Source: JAEUTH01 sp044230205 (lineage in GTDB: Bacteria; Bacteroidota; Bacteroidia; AKYH767-A; OLB10). From it: a stretch of DNA of 22,616 bases. Below the pieces are notes generated by a model that was not told the DNA's origin, did no database searches, and was given only the letters and a program-made list of their open reading frames with translations. This document shows, one piece after another, positions 8,440-15,386 of the stretch; position 1 is the stretch's first letter; every line of letters starts with the position of its first letter. Location: positions 1-22,616 of the forward strand of contig JBGARN010000072.1 in the NCBI GenBank assembly GCA_044230205.1, given 5' to 3'. The position numbers were made by a program, and so were the translations under genes.

Positions 8440-9225
8440 TTATTTAACGATGTAAATTTTTGCTGTTTTAACTTTTGTATTGTCCAAATATAAGGAATAA
8501 AAATAACATCCGTTGTTTAATTTTGTTCCATTATTATTATCGGCATTCCAATTAAAGGTATAAGTACCAGCACTTAAATCTCCTGCAGCAATAGTCTTAA
8601 TTTCTTTGCCAAGTAAGTCATAAATTTTTAAAGAAACACTATAATTCTTCAAAAGGCTGAAATTAAACACTGCATTTGATTTTACTGGGTTTGGATAAAG
8701 GTTTATGCTGTAATTGGCATTAAACTCGTTAATAGCACTTGCAGTAACAGTAATACCGTCAACATCAAAAACTGCTTCAACAATATAGTTTCCGCCAACT
8801 CCGCCTATTGTTGAAATGTCTAAATGGCGGTTACCATCACCAACTCCGCGTAATTCGTCATTATCCCATGAATGGTCGCAACGGAACTTAAATGGCATAT
8901 CAGCCGGATTGCCAATTGATGCAATTACAAAGGTTTTTTCGTAAATCATGGAACCCGCAGTCATTGGAGTGAAATCTACTGAAGGATCAGGTGTAAATGC
9001 TGAACCGCAAGGTACAGTTTCAGGTGCTGACCATCCGTTAAGGTCTGCTCCCATTGCTTCTACAACATCCACCGCTGGATCGAAAGCAGTTTGAGCACAT
9101 GCTCCTCCGGCTTCGCCCAGCATTGCTGCTGACATGTCAACTCGCAGTGTAACAGTTGTGTTTTGTGCGCTGGCAGTGGCTGCCATTGCTACGATTGTAA
9201 AAATTGATACGTAAAGTTTTTTCAT
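8440..9225 (-). CDS. Small secreted starch-binding-like protein with T9SS type A sorting domain
   Basis: Signal peptide at residues 1-20 (ends TASA before Gln). The mature N-terminal region (about 22-160) resembles the beta-sandwich seen near Bacteroidota amylases: an opening VTLRVDMS strand, a GADLNGW motif (compare the GSFNGW of CBM20/CBM48-type modules), an EKTF strand, and MPFKFRCDHSWD...GNRHLDI. It carries extra cysteines in inserted loops (GGACAQ, VPCGSA, FRCDH) that could form disulfides outside the cell. The last 85 or so residues form a T9SS type A domain starting YPNP and ending NGCYFYSLYL...IYIVK. No catalytic motif is visible. It is the first gene of the presumed amylase transcript, so I infer a surface glucan-binding helper. 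Binding is predicted, not shown. A promoter with an overlapping palindrome lies upstream (9258-9296). Confidence 0.82.
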   Translation of the reverse strand: MKKLYVSIFTIVAMAATASAQNTTVTLRVDMSAAMLGEAGGACAQTAFDPAVDVVEAMGADLNGWSAPETVPCGSAFTPDPSVDFTPMTAGSMIYEKTFVIASIGNPADMPFKFRCDHSWDNDELRGVGDGNRHLDISTIGGVGGNYIVEAVFDVDGITVTASAINEFNANYSINLYPNPVKSNAVFNFSLLKNYSVSLKIYDLLGKEIKTIAAGDLSAGTYTFNWNADNNNGTKLNNGCYFYSLYLDNTKVKTAKIYIVK

Positions 9226-9257
9226 TTGCTTAAAATTTAATGTTTAAAATAATAATC

Positions 9258-9278
9258 TTGGTGTAAATCTAACACTAA
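9258..9278. promoter_or_regulatory. Putative operator for the NrtR-like regulator, upstream of the amylase unit
   Basis: Imperfect palindrome with half-sites TTGGTGT (9258-9264) and ACACTAA (9272-9278) around 7 bases. The arms differ by one base from perfect symmetry. It matches the half-sites and spacing of the palindrome at 10130-10150 and overlaps the predicted -7 box of the promoter for the starch-binding/amylase genes, the position expected for a repressor. The regulator gene ends 35 bases away. Assignment to this regulator is inference. Confidence 0.6.
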
Positions 9279-9296
9279 GTATCTTTCAATTCCAAA
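9264..9296 (-). promoter_or_regulatory. Predicted promoter of the starch-binding/amylase unit
   Basis: On the minus strand, TTTG (9296-9293) is followed after 21 bases by TAGATTTA (9271-9264), seven of eight positions of the Bacteroidota -7 consensus TAnnTTTG with a usual spacer. Transcription would start roughly at 9255-9258, giving a leader of about 30 bases before the start codon at 9225. The -7 box lies inside the palindrome 9258-9278. Confidence 0.5.
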
Positions 9297-9312
9297 TGTT
9301 TTTAATATTTTT

Positions 9313-10005
9313 TTACAATTGAAAGTTAAAACCAAGCTTATCCAAATGTTCGTACCTCTTTTTGTCAAATTTATACAACTTAGCCGCCCTGTGACTTACT
9401 CCCTGTTGTTTTTCATCCAGTTCAATCAGTAAATCATAGCTGAGCATTTTTTTTCTGAAATTTCTTTTATCAATAGGTATCTGCAAAATACTCTCATATA
9501 AATCCTGAAGCTGGGATAAGGTGAATTTTTCGGGCAGAAGCTCAAATCCTATTGGTTTATAACGAAGTTTGCTTTTTAAACGGTCCAGTGCTTTCTCAAC
9601 AATAAGGTTATGATCAAATGCAAGCTGCGGAATTTCAGATACCGAAACCCAAATTGCCCTTTTTGCAAATGAAATTTTGGGCTGCAGTTTATATTTCTTA
9701 ATACGGATTAATGAATAATAGGCTACCGTTATTACTCTGCCTAACGGGTGCCTGTTAACATCACCAAAGGTATAGAGTTGTTCCAGGTGTGCATCTTTTA
9801 ACCCGGTTAGTTCATATAATATACGAGCCGCCCCAGTGTCAAGGTCTTCATCATCTTTTACTAGATTTCCCGGTAATGCCATTTGCCCGATAAAAGCTTC
9901 TTCCGCTCTTTCAATAAGCAGCATACGCAGGTTTCCTTCATCAAACCCGAAAATGGCTGTGTCGATTGAAAATGTATTGTGGTAGTCAGGGTTATGTTTT
10001 TTCAT
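9313..10005 (-). CDS. NrtR-like transcriptional regulator (degenerate Nudix domain plus winged helix)
   Basis: Residues about 10-145 form a Nudix fold and residues about 155-230 a winged-helix DNA-binding region, the layout of the NrtR family, which includes sugar-sensing regulators such as AraR of Bacteroides. The Nudix box (about 47-69) is eroded: the first Gly is Asn47, the REUxEE core reads R61-I-L-Y-E65-L66, so two metal-binding or catalytic glutamates are lost, while Glu53 and the final TGL remain. It should therefore bind a ligand without hydrolysing it. Conserved basic tail motifs (KRNFRKKM, SHRAAKLYKFD) fit DNA contacts. It is divergent from pfkA and lies directly upstream of the amylase unit. 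Both flanking promoters carry related palindromes. The effector is probably a sugar or sugar phosphate from starch breakdown; NAD-metabolite sensing cannot be excluded, but no NAD gene is nearby. Confidence 0.87.
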   Translation of the reverse strand: MKKHNPDYHNTFSIDTAIFGFDEGNLRMLLIERAEEAFIGQMALPGNLVKDDEDLDTGAARILYELTGLKDAHLEQLYTFGDVNRHPLGRVITVAYYSLIRIKKYKLQPKISFAKRAIWVSVSEIPQLAFDHNLIVEKALDRLKSKLRYKPIGFELLPEKFTLSQLQDLYESILQIPIDKRNFRKKMLSYDLLIELDEKQQGVSHRAAKLYKFDKKRYEHLDKLGFNFQL

Positions 10006-10067
10006 CTTGTAAAGTTTGATGATTTATTTAGAGTGTGGTAAGTTTTACCTAATCACTTTGTGCTGTG

Positions 10068-10075
10068 CAAATATA
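10068..10075 (-). promoter_or_regulatory. Possible -7 box for the NrtR-like regulator gene
   Basis: TATATTTG on the minus strand is a full match to TAnnTTTG, 62 bases before the start codon at 10005. No TTTG occurs at the usual spacing; the nearest is 28 bases upstream. A short palindrome GGTAA-GTT-TTACC (10037-10049) lies in the resulting leader and does not resemble the two operator candidates. Confidence 0.35.
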
Positions 10076-10124
10076 TTTAAGTTGTTTTTGCAGCCTATTA
10101 ATGCAAACAGAACCAAAAATCAGA

Positions 10125-10155
10125 ATTGCTTAGTGTATATTATACACTATATTTG
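10125..10155 (+). promoter_or_regulatory. Predicted pfkA promoter
   Basis: ATTG (10125-10128) and TATATTTG (10148-10155) are separated by 19 bases. This fits the Bacteroidota -33/-7 promoter with a full TAnnTTTG match. The start point would be near 10160, leaving a leader of about 45-50 bases. The whole spacer is occupied by the palindrome 10130-10150, which also overlaps the -7 box. Confidence 0.6.
10130..10150. promoter_or_regulatory. Putative operator for the NrtR-like regulator, in the pfkA promoter
   Basis: Half-sites TTAGTGT (10130-10136) and ACACTAT (10144-10150) around ATATTAT. The inner 19 bases are a perfect inverted repeat with 9-bp arms about one central base. It fills the spacer between the predicted -33 and -7 boxes, so binding should block the promoter. 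The regulator gene starts 125 bases away on the other strand, and a second site of the same design precedes the amylase unit. Confidence 0.68.
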
Positions 10156-10208
10156 GCAGCATCTTTTTCATTTAAAAATCTATACTTGCTGCGAGTTTAA
10201 ATTTAGGT

Positions 10209-11192
10209 ATGAATAAATCAATTGAAAAGATGGCAGTATTTACTTCAGGTGGTGATTCACCGGGAATGAATGCGGCTATAAGAGCTGTAGTACGAACAGC
10301 AATCTATTACCACAAGAAAATTGATGGAATCATGATGGGTTACGAAGGCATGATTGAGGGCGACTTTATACCTATGACGGCAAGGTCAGTAAGTAATACG
10401 ATTCATAGGGGCGGAACAATACTGAAATCAGCTCGCAGCGAAAATTTTAAAACCAAGGCCGGGCGGAAAAAAGCATATGATAATTTAATGGCAAATCACA
10501 TCGATGGCATTGTTGCTATAGGCGGTGACGGTACTTTTACTGGTGCTGAAATTTTTTTCCAGGAGTTTGGTGTTCCCACAATTGGAATCCCGGGTACAAT
10601 TGATAATGATTTGTACGGTACTGATTTTACACTGGGTTATGATACTGCAGTAAATACTGCTATTGATGCAATTGATAAAATTCGCGATACAGCGGCATCG
10701 CACAATCGTTTGTTTTTTGTTGAAGTGATGGGTCGCGATTCGGGTTGCATAGCATTGGCTGCAGGTGTTGCTGGTGGTGCCGAGTATATTTTATTGCCTG
10801 AACGCAGCACTTCAATTAATGATTTGATTGAAATTTTAGAAGAAGGCGCTCAAAACAAAAAATCATCAAGCATAGTAATAGTTGCCGAAGGCGAACATGG
10901 TGGAGGGGCCTATAAAATTGCCGAAAAGGTGAAATCGCAATTTGACTATTATGATACAAAGGTTGTGGTTTTAGGCCATATTCAACGGGGCGGATCACCA
11001 AGTGTAGCTGATCGTTTGTTGGGAAGCAGGCTTGGTGTAGCTGCAGTTGAAGCCTTGATAAACGGTGAATCGCGCAAGATGGTTGGATTGATTAATAACA
11101 AAGTTGCTTTAACACCTTTTGCAGAAGCAACAACAAAAGATTTTGAACTCGACAAAGAACTTTTACGAATTGCATCACTGCTTTCTATTTAA
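10209..11192 (+). CDS. pfkA: ATP-dependent 6-phosphofructokinase
   Basis: Phosphorylates fructose 6-phosphate to fructose 1,6-bisphosphate in the cytoplasm. At 327 residues it is of normal family length. Motifs: GGDSPGMNA (14-22), GGDGT (105-109), PGTIDND with catalytic Asp132, MGRDSGCIA and HIQRGGSPS. Gly108 after GGD and Gly129 in PGTIDND (instead of Asp and Lys) identify the ATP-using, not the pyrophosphate-using, type. The start was chosen at the ATG opening MNKSIEKM, because family homology begins within ten residues and the predicted promoter leaves a 45-50 base leader; there is no clear Shine-Dalgarno sequence. The BadF-type kinase follows after 41 bases on the same strand and is probably co-transcribed. 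The promoter carries the palindrome described at 10130-10150. Confidence 0.97.
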   Translation: MNKSIEKMAVFTSGGDSPGMNAAIRAVVRTAIYYHKKIDGIMMGYEGMIEGDFIPMTARSVSNTIHRGGTILKSARSENFKTKAGRKKAYDNLMANHIDGIVAIGGDGTFTGAEIFFQEFGVPTIGIPGTIDNDLYGTDFTLGYDTAVNTAIDAIDKIRDTAASHNRLFFVEVMGRDSGCIALAAGVAGGAEYILLPERSTSINDLIEILEEGAQNKKSSSIVIVAEGEHGGGAYKIAEKVKSQFDYYDTKVVVLGHIQRGGSPSVADRLLGSRLGVAAVEALINGESRKMVGLINNKVALTPFAEATTKDFELDKELLRIASLLSI

Positions 11193-11233
11193 AAATTTAA
11201 TGAAAGCTAATACTCACAATTTAAACCCAAACT

Positions 11234-12100
11234 ATGTTACTTGTAGCAGACAGTGGCTCAACTAAAGCCGATTGGAAACTATGTTTTAAAGGCGAGCTCG
11301 TTGGCGATTATGTTTCAATGGGATTTAATCCATTCTTTCATGATTCCCAGATTGTTGTAAAAGAACTCTCAGGTATTCACGGGCTTATGGCTCATGCAAA
11401 TGAAGTACACCGAATATTCTTTTTTGGAGCAGGCTGTTCGCATCCCACCCGCAACCAGATTATTGCTGATGGTTTAAAAAAGGTCTTTCCAAATGCAAGC
11501 ATTAATGTTGGCCATGATCTGGATGCCAGTGCATATGCTACCTGTGGCGATGAACCTGGTATTGCCTGTATTTTAGGTACCGGTTCTAATTCCTGCTATT
11601 ATGATGGCAAGAGAGTGCATGAATTTAATCACGGCTTAGGGTATATAATAGGTGATGAAGGCAGCGGAACTTATTATGGTAAAAAGTTGCTTGCTTATTT
11701 TCTCTATAAAATACTTCCACCTGATATTCATGCCGATTTTGAAAACAACTATCATCTGACTAAGGAAACCATAATGGAAAATATTTACTACAAATCTGGT
11801 GTTAATGTTTACCTGGCCTCATTCTCTAAATTCCTTTCTCAGCACCGCGATCATCCATACATTAAAAACCTGGTGCTTAAAGGCATGGGCGAATTTATGG
11901 ATGTAAATGTTTGCAACATTAGCGGCTTTAATAATGTACCTGTTCACTTTATCGGTTCAATTGCCTATCACTTTGCCGATATACTTAAAGAAGCTGCAAA
12001 ACCACGCAACATTATAGTTGGCAAAATCATTCAAAAACCAATTGATAATTTAATGGATTACTTTTTGGCTAAAGAAAAATCCGGATTTAATATAGGTTAG
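11234..12100 (+). CDS. BadF/BadG-type ATPase, probable N-acetylglucosamine kinase-like sugar kinase
   Basis: ASKHA-fold kinase of 288 residues. The phosphate-1 loop is DSGSTKADW (6-14), the phosphate-2 loop is GTGSNS (115-120), and the next motif is HGLGYIIGDEGSGTYYG, typical of the BadF/NagK group that phosphorylates N-acetylglucosamine or related hexosamines. The conserved Asp in GHDLDASA precedes the second loop and is a candidate catalytic base. The gene lies directly downstream of pfkA in the same direction. The context suggests it feeds amino sugars or another sugar into glycolysis, perhaps from cell-wall turnover. Substrate cannot be fixed from sequence. It is convergent with coaD, and the 29-base gap holds no clear hairpin. 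Confidence 0.85.
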   Translation: MLLVADSGSTKADWKLCFKGELVGDYVSMGFNPFFHDSQIVVKELSGIHGLMAHANEVHRIFFFGAGCSHPTRNQIIADGLKKVFPNASINVGHDLDASAYATCGDEPGIACILGTGSNSCYYDGKRVHEFNHGLGYIIGDEGSGTYYGKKLLAYFLYKILPPDIHADFENNYHLTKETIMENIYYKSGVNVYLASFSKFLSQHRDHPYIKNLVLKGMGEFMDVNVCNISGFNNVPVHFIGSIAYHFADILKEAAKPRNIIVGKIIQKPIDNLMDYFLAKEKSGFNIG

Positions 12101-12129
12101 TCTAACCTGCTTAATATTATTTATACTAC

Positions 12130-12579
12130 CTATAGCTTAAATGGTAAAAACTGCTGAGCATTGCCGCCATTGCGAATTATATCACGAACTATAGTTGATG
12201 ATATGGCCACATGTGCAGGAGAGCAAGGGATAAAAATTGTTTCAATATCCCGGTTCATTTCATAATTCATTCGGGCAATTGCGGTCTCAAATTCAAAATC
12301 AGTGCTATTTCTTAAACCCCTTACAATAAAGCCTGCGTCAACTTTTTTACAAAAGTCAATGGTAAGTTTTTCATAATGCATCACTTTTATGTTTTCATTG
12401 CCGGCAAAACTTTTACGAATAAAATCTTCGCGTTGCTCTTTGCTGAACATATAAGCCTTACTACCATTGGTGCCAATACCTATAATTATTTCATCAAATA
12501 AATTGGCTGCACGCCTTACAATATCTGCATGGCCGGTAGTGAAAGGGTCAAAGGAACCCGGAAATACTGCTCTCTTCAT
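12130..12579 (-). CDS. coaD: Pantetheine-phosphate adenylyltransferase
   Basis: Adenylates 4'-phosphopantetheine to dephospho-CoA, the penultimate step of coenzyme A synthesis, in the cytoplasm. At 149 residues it is slightly shorter than the usual 155-165 but complete. Motifs: PGSFDPFTTGH, which contains the nucleotidyltransferase T/HxGH signature (Thr14-His17), the substrate-binding VRGLRNSTDFE, and ISSTIVRDI near the C terminus. It is divergent from the flavoprotein gene and convergent with the sugar kinase gene, so it is probably a single-gene transcript. Confidence 0.96.
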   Translation of the reverse strand: MKRAVFPGSFDPFTTGHADIVRRAANLFDEIIIGIGTNGSKAYMFSKEQREDFIRKSFAGNENIKVMHYEKLTIDFCKKVDAGFIVRGLRNSTDFEFETAIARMNYEMNRDIETIFIPCSPAHVAISSTIVRDIIRNGGNAQQFLPFKL

Positions 12580-12619
12580 AGGTTATGGTATATAAGTATA
12601 ATTGGGAGTATATGATTTG

Positions 12620-12627
12620 CAAACATA
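12620..12627 (-). promoter_or_regulatory. Possible -7 box for coaD
   Basis: TATGTTTG on the minus strand matches TAnnTTTG and lies 41 bases before the coaD start. No convincing -33 TTTG is present at the expected distance. Confidence 0.4.
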
Positions 12628-12713
12628 CGTTATTCAATAAAAAAGTAATAATAGTGAGTTTCAAAATTTTCTCGTTTCCAAATCCTCTAAACCCCTTGTT
12701 CCAAACAAAGATA

Positions 12714-12721
12714 TACTTTTG
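12714..12721 (+). promoter_or_regulatory. Possible -7 box for the flavoprotein gene
   Basis: TACTTTTG matches TAnnTTTG and ends 16 bases before the ATG at 12738, implying a leader of only about 10 bases. A TTG at 12696-12698 is somewhat closer than the usual -33 spacing. Confidence 0.4.
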
Positions 12722-12737
12722 AAAACTTCAAATTAAA

Positions 12738-13970
12738 ATGGAACAACCCAAAACCAATTGCGTAGCAATTATAGGTGCAGGTGCTGCAGGAATATTTGCG
12801 GCAATAACCTGTGCTGAAACAAACCCGGATGCAAAAGTTTTTGTCTTTGAAAAAAGCAGCAAGTTGTTATCAAAAGTTAAGGTAAGTGGGGGAGGACGTT
12901 GCAATGTAACCCATGCATGTTTTGATAGAAATGTTTTAGTGCAGAATTATCCCCGCGGTGAACGTGAATTAAAAAGTCCGTTTTCAAAATATTATACGCT
13001 CGATATTATTAAATGGTTTGAATCAAATGGTGTGAAGTTAAAGACGGAGGCTGATGGAAGAATGTTTCCGGTTACGGATGATTCGCAAACCATTATTGAA
13101 TGTTTGCTACACAAGGCGCATGAACTTAACATCAACATCAAAACAAATTGCGGAATTTCCAGCATTGAAAAAGCAGGAGGTGGCTTTGAAATAAATTTTC
13201 AGTCGGGAGAAAATTTTAAATGCAACAAGGTAATCATAGCAACAGGTGGTCATCCTGAATTGAAAAGTTATGACTGGATTACAAAACTTGGTATAAAAAT
13301 AATTCCACCTGTGCCTTCACTTTTTACTTTCAATATTCCTGATTCACCCTTCAAAGGATTAGAAGGCACAGCAATTCAGGCAAGGCTTAAAATCAATAAA
13401 ACCAAACTTGAACAAACCGGCCCGGTGCTTATTACTCATTGGGGATTAAGCGGCCCTGCAGTCTTGAAACTTTCGGCATGGGGAGCATTACTTTTAAAAG
13501 CAATGAATTATGATTTTACAATCACTGTTAATTTTCTTTCAGAATGGGATGAAGAAAAACTGCGTGAATATTTGCTTCAGATCAAATCATCATCTCCAAC
13601 CAGGAAAGTTTCCAATACCAAATTCGAAATTTTAACCAATCGCTTCTGGGAAAGGATTTGTAACCTTTCCAACATAGGTGACGAGGTAAACTGGGCTTCA
13701 ATAAGCAAGCAGCAATTAAATGCCTTAATACAAAATCTGTTGAACCATCAATTACATGTAAAGGGCAAAACAACTTTTAAGGAAGAGTTTGTAACAGCTG
13801 GAGGTGTTGACCTAAAAGAAATTGATATGCAAACTATGCAATCGAAAAAAATACCGGGATTGTTTTTTGCAGGTGAGGTAATTAATGTGGATGGAGTAAC
13901 CGGTGGTTTTAATTTTCAAAATGCATGGACTACAGGTTGGATTGCAGGCAGGCATGCTGCTTCAGTGTAA
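12738..13970 (+). CDS. HI0933/BaiN-type NAD(P)/FAD-dependent oxidoreductase
   Basis: FAD-binding flavoprotein of 410 residues. The N-terminal dinucleotide-binding motif is IIGAGAAGIFAA (11-22). It is followed by the family signature KVSGGGRCNVTH, then EADGRMFPVTD, the second glycine motif IIATGGHPE, THWGLSGPAVLKLS, and the C-terminal FFAGEVINVDGVTGGFNFQNAWTTG, which closes the FAD site. This pattern is that of the HI0933/YhiN family, whose cellular role is poorly defined; one member (BaiN) acts in bile-acid dehydroxylation, which gives no reason to expect that here. No signal peptide, so cytoplasmic. It is divergent from coaD, and a probable terminator follows 16 bases after the stop. Confidence 0.93.
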   Translation: MEQPKTNCVAIIGAGAAGIFAAITCAETNPDAKVFVFEKSSKLLSKVKVSGGGRCNVTHACFDRNVLVQNYPRGERELKSPFSKYYTLDIIKWFESNGVKLKTEADGRMFPVTDDSQTIIECLLHKAHELNINIKTNCGISSIEKAGGGFEINFQSGENFKCNKVIIATGGHPELKSYDWITKLGIKIIPPVPSLFTFNIPDSPFKGLEGTAIQARLKINKTKLEQTGPVLITHWGLSGPAVLKLSAWGALLLKAMNYDFTITVNFLSEWDEEKLREYLLQIKSSSPTRKVSNTKFEILTNRFWERICNLSNIGDEVNWASISKQQLNALIQNLLNHQLHVKGKTTFKEEFVTAGGVDLKEIDMQTMQSKKIPGLFFAGEVINVDGVTGGFNFQNAWTTGWIAGRHAASV

Positions 13971-13986
13971 AAGTTTAAGATAAGTA

Positions 13987-14024
13987 GCTCCCAATAACAC
14001 AATCTGGGTGCCCGAATTTTTTTT
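13987..14024 (+). terminator. Intrinsic terminator after the flavoprotein gene
   Basis: Arms GCTCCCA (13987-13993) and TGGGTGC (14005-14011) pair with one mismatch around an 11-base loop. They are followed by CCGAA and then a run of eight T (14017-14024). The stem is short, but position and T-run fit a rho-independent terminator. Confidence 0.5.
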
Positions 14025-14051
14025 ATTATTGTTGGTAAGCAAAATTAAGAA

Positions 14052-14813
14052 ATGAAAATACCTGCTGTTATTCTTCCTCTGTTTTTTCCTTTATTGTTAT
14101 TAGCGCAGCCTAAAGTTTTAATCGTAGCAAGTAATGTGGAGAAGGTTAATGGAAAAATAAACGGAACTTATTTAATGGAAATTGCAATTCCATTTGATTA
14201 TTTCATTCAACACAATGTAGCAGTAGATATCGTATCACCCAAAGGAGGTAAGGCAGCTATTTACCATAAAGGAGATACTGTGCAGGTTCTTAAAAATATT
14301 GTAAGCAACCCGTTATTTATTAATAAAACATCCAACACAATTATTCCATCTGATATTAAGCCAAAAGAATATTCAGCAATTATATATCCTGGTGGATATG
14401 GGCACTTTTGGGATGTTTATAGTGATAAGAAAATTGCTGAGATAGCGGCCACCATATACGAATCAGGAGGTGTAATAGGAGCACTTGGTCATGGCACTGC
14501 TGATTTACTTAACATAAAGCTTCAGTCTAATGAATACCTGGTTAAGGGTAAAACAGTAACCTGTTTCCCTACCTGGTGCGAAAAAGAATTTATGGCTGAA
14601 GCTGATTATGGAAAGTTGCTTCCGGTTGATATGGAAAATGAACTGATAAAAAGAGGAGCCAATGTTAAGGTGTGTAATAAGGAAAACAGGAAGGAAGGAA
14701 TAAACATATTTATGGCCGATACTGAAAACAGGATTGTAACTGCAGCTTTTGCTGATGGAGGAAGTTTTGTTGCCGAAGAAATTTATAAGCTGTTATTAAT
14801 GAAGGACAAGTAA
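14052..14813 (+). CDS. Exported DJ-1/PfpI-like protein lacking the active-site cysteine
   Basis: Residues 1-18 are a hydrophobic signal sequence ending LLLLAQ, so the protein is probably exported to the periplasm or anchored. The rest, starting PKVLIVAS, has the flavodoxin-like DJ-1/PfpI fold of the Hsp31-like group: Glu43 in GTYLMEIAIPFD, VDIVSPKGG, IIYPGGYGHFWD, then the nucleophile-elbow region GALGHGTADLL. In active relatives this elbow reads A-x-C-H-G; here the Cys position is Gly146, followed by His147. The further conserved FPTWCEKEF region of this subfamily is present. The canonical cysteine-dependent activity (glyoxalase, deglycase or peptidase) should therefore be absent, unless another residue such as the Cys in TWCEKEF or the pair Glu43/His147 serves. 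It stands alone between a terminator and a convergent acetyltransferase gene. Confidence 0.86.
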   Translation: MKIPAVILPLFFPLLLLAQPKVLIVASNVEKVNGKINGTYLMEIAIPFDYFIQHNVAVDIVSPKGGKAAIYHKGDTVQVLKNIVSNPLFINKTSNTIIPSDIKPKEYSAIIYPGGYGHFWDVYSDKKIAEIAATIYESGGVIGALGHGTADLLNIKLQSNEYLVKGKTVTCFPTWCEKEFMAEADYGKLLPVDMENELIKRGANVKVCNKENRKEGINIFMADTENRIVTAAFADGGSFVAEEIYKLLLMKDK

Positions 14814-14823
14814 TCTGGCCAGC

Positions 14824-14860
14824 TACTTTAGTTGCAAATATTAATGAACAACCTAAAGTG
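14824..14860. terminator. Stem-loop between convergent genes
   Basis: Arms ACTTTAG+TTG (14825-14834) and CAA+C+CTAAAGT (14849-14859) pair over 10 bp with one bulged C and a possible closing wobble, around a 14-base AT-rich loop. It lies between the stops of the DJ-1-like and GNAT genes. No long T-run follows on either strand, so a shared terminator is only a possibility. Confidence 0.35.
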
Positions 14861-14900
14861 TCTATTTAAGCACAAGTTGCAAGGTGAAAATATGTAAACC

Positions 14901-15386
14901 TTATTTTAAAGATTGGTTATCATACTTACGATAAGTAGGCTCACTATGCAGTTTAAACCCGCTTTTTATATATATTGATTCACCTTCTTTTGTTGCATGC
15001 AATTCCAGAGCTGTAATACCCAATTCTTTTGCTTCAGCCATCAGCAGGTTTAAAATAGCAGTGCTTATTCCTCTTTTTCTGAATTCAGGTATGGTATACA
15101 TGTTCATTATGTAGCCTACCTTTCCTGTTGGGTTTTTGAAATTTCCCGGTTGATCCCTGATTGTCATGCCACCTGTGGAAACAATGTAATCATTGTTAAT
15201 TGCTACATAACTAACATAGGTACCGTTAGGCATTGACTGTTGCAAATACCCGGTCAGTTGTTTCCTCAATTCTGTTACGGATTCATTTTTTTGGGGTCCT
15301 AACAATTCAATTAAGAATTCAGTGCGTAAGCTTGCTAGTGTTTCAATATCATTAGAGGTAGCTTTTCTGAAATTAATTTGTTCCAT
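14901..15386 (-). CDS. GNAT-family N-acetyltransferase
   Basis: A 161-residue acetyl-CoA-dependent acetyltransferase. The N terminus INFRKATSNDIETLASLR is the usual beta1-alpha1 of the fold. Motif A is MNMYTIPEFRKRGISTAILNLLMAEAKELG, with the pyrophosphate-binding R-x-x-G-x-S/T loop as RKRGIST. Motif B follows as LELHATKEGESIYIKSGFK, ending near the C terminus. Substrate unknown; the order resembles small-molecule or amino-acid acetyltransferases. Single gene, convergent with the DJ-1-like gene. Confidence 0.9.
   Translation of the reverse strand: MEQINFRKATSNDIETLASLRTEFLIELLGPQKNESVTELRKQLTGYLQQSMPNGTYVSYVAINNDYIVSTGGMTIRDQPGNFKNPTGKVGYIMNMYTIPEFRKRGISTAILNLLMAEAKELGITALELHATKEGESIYIKSGFKLHSEPTYRKYDNQSLK

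Noticed and set aside
10037..10049. Short palindrome GGTAA-GTT-TTACC ahead of the regulator gene as a third operator
   Set aside because: The arms and spacing do not match the other two sites.
10016..10216. Open frame of 66 codons on the + strand between the regulator and pfkA
   Set aside because: It spans the predicted promoters and palindrome, overlaps the pfkA start, and its translation has no recognisable domain. It looks like chance.
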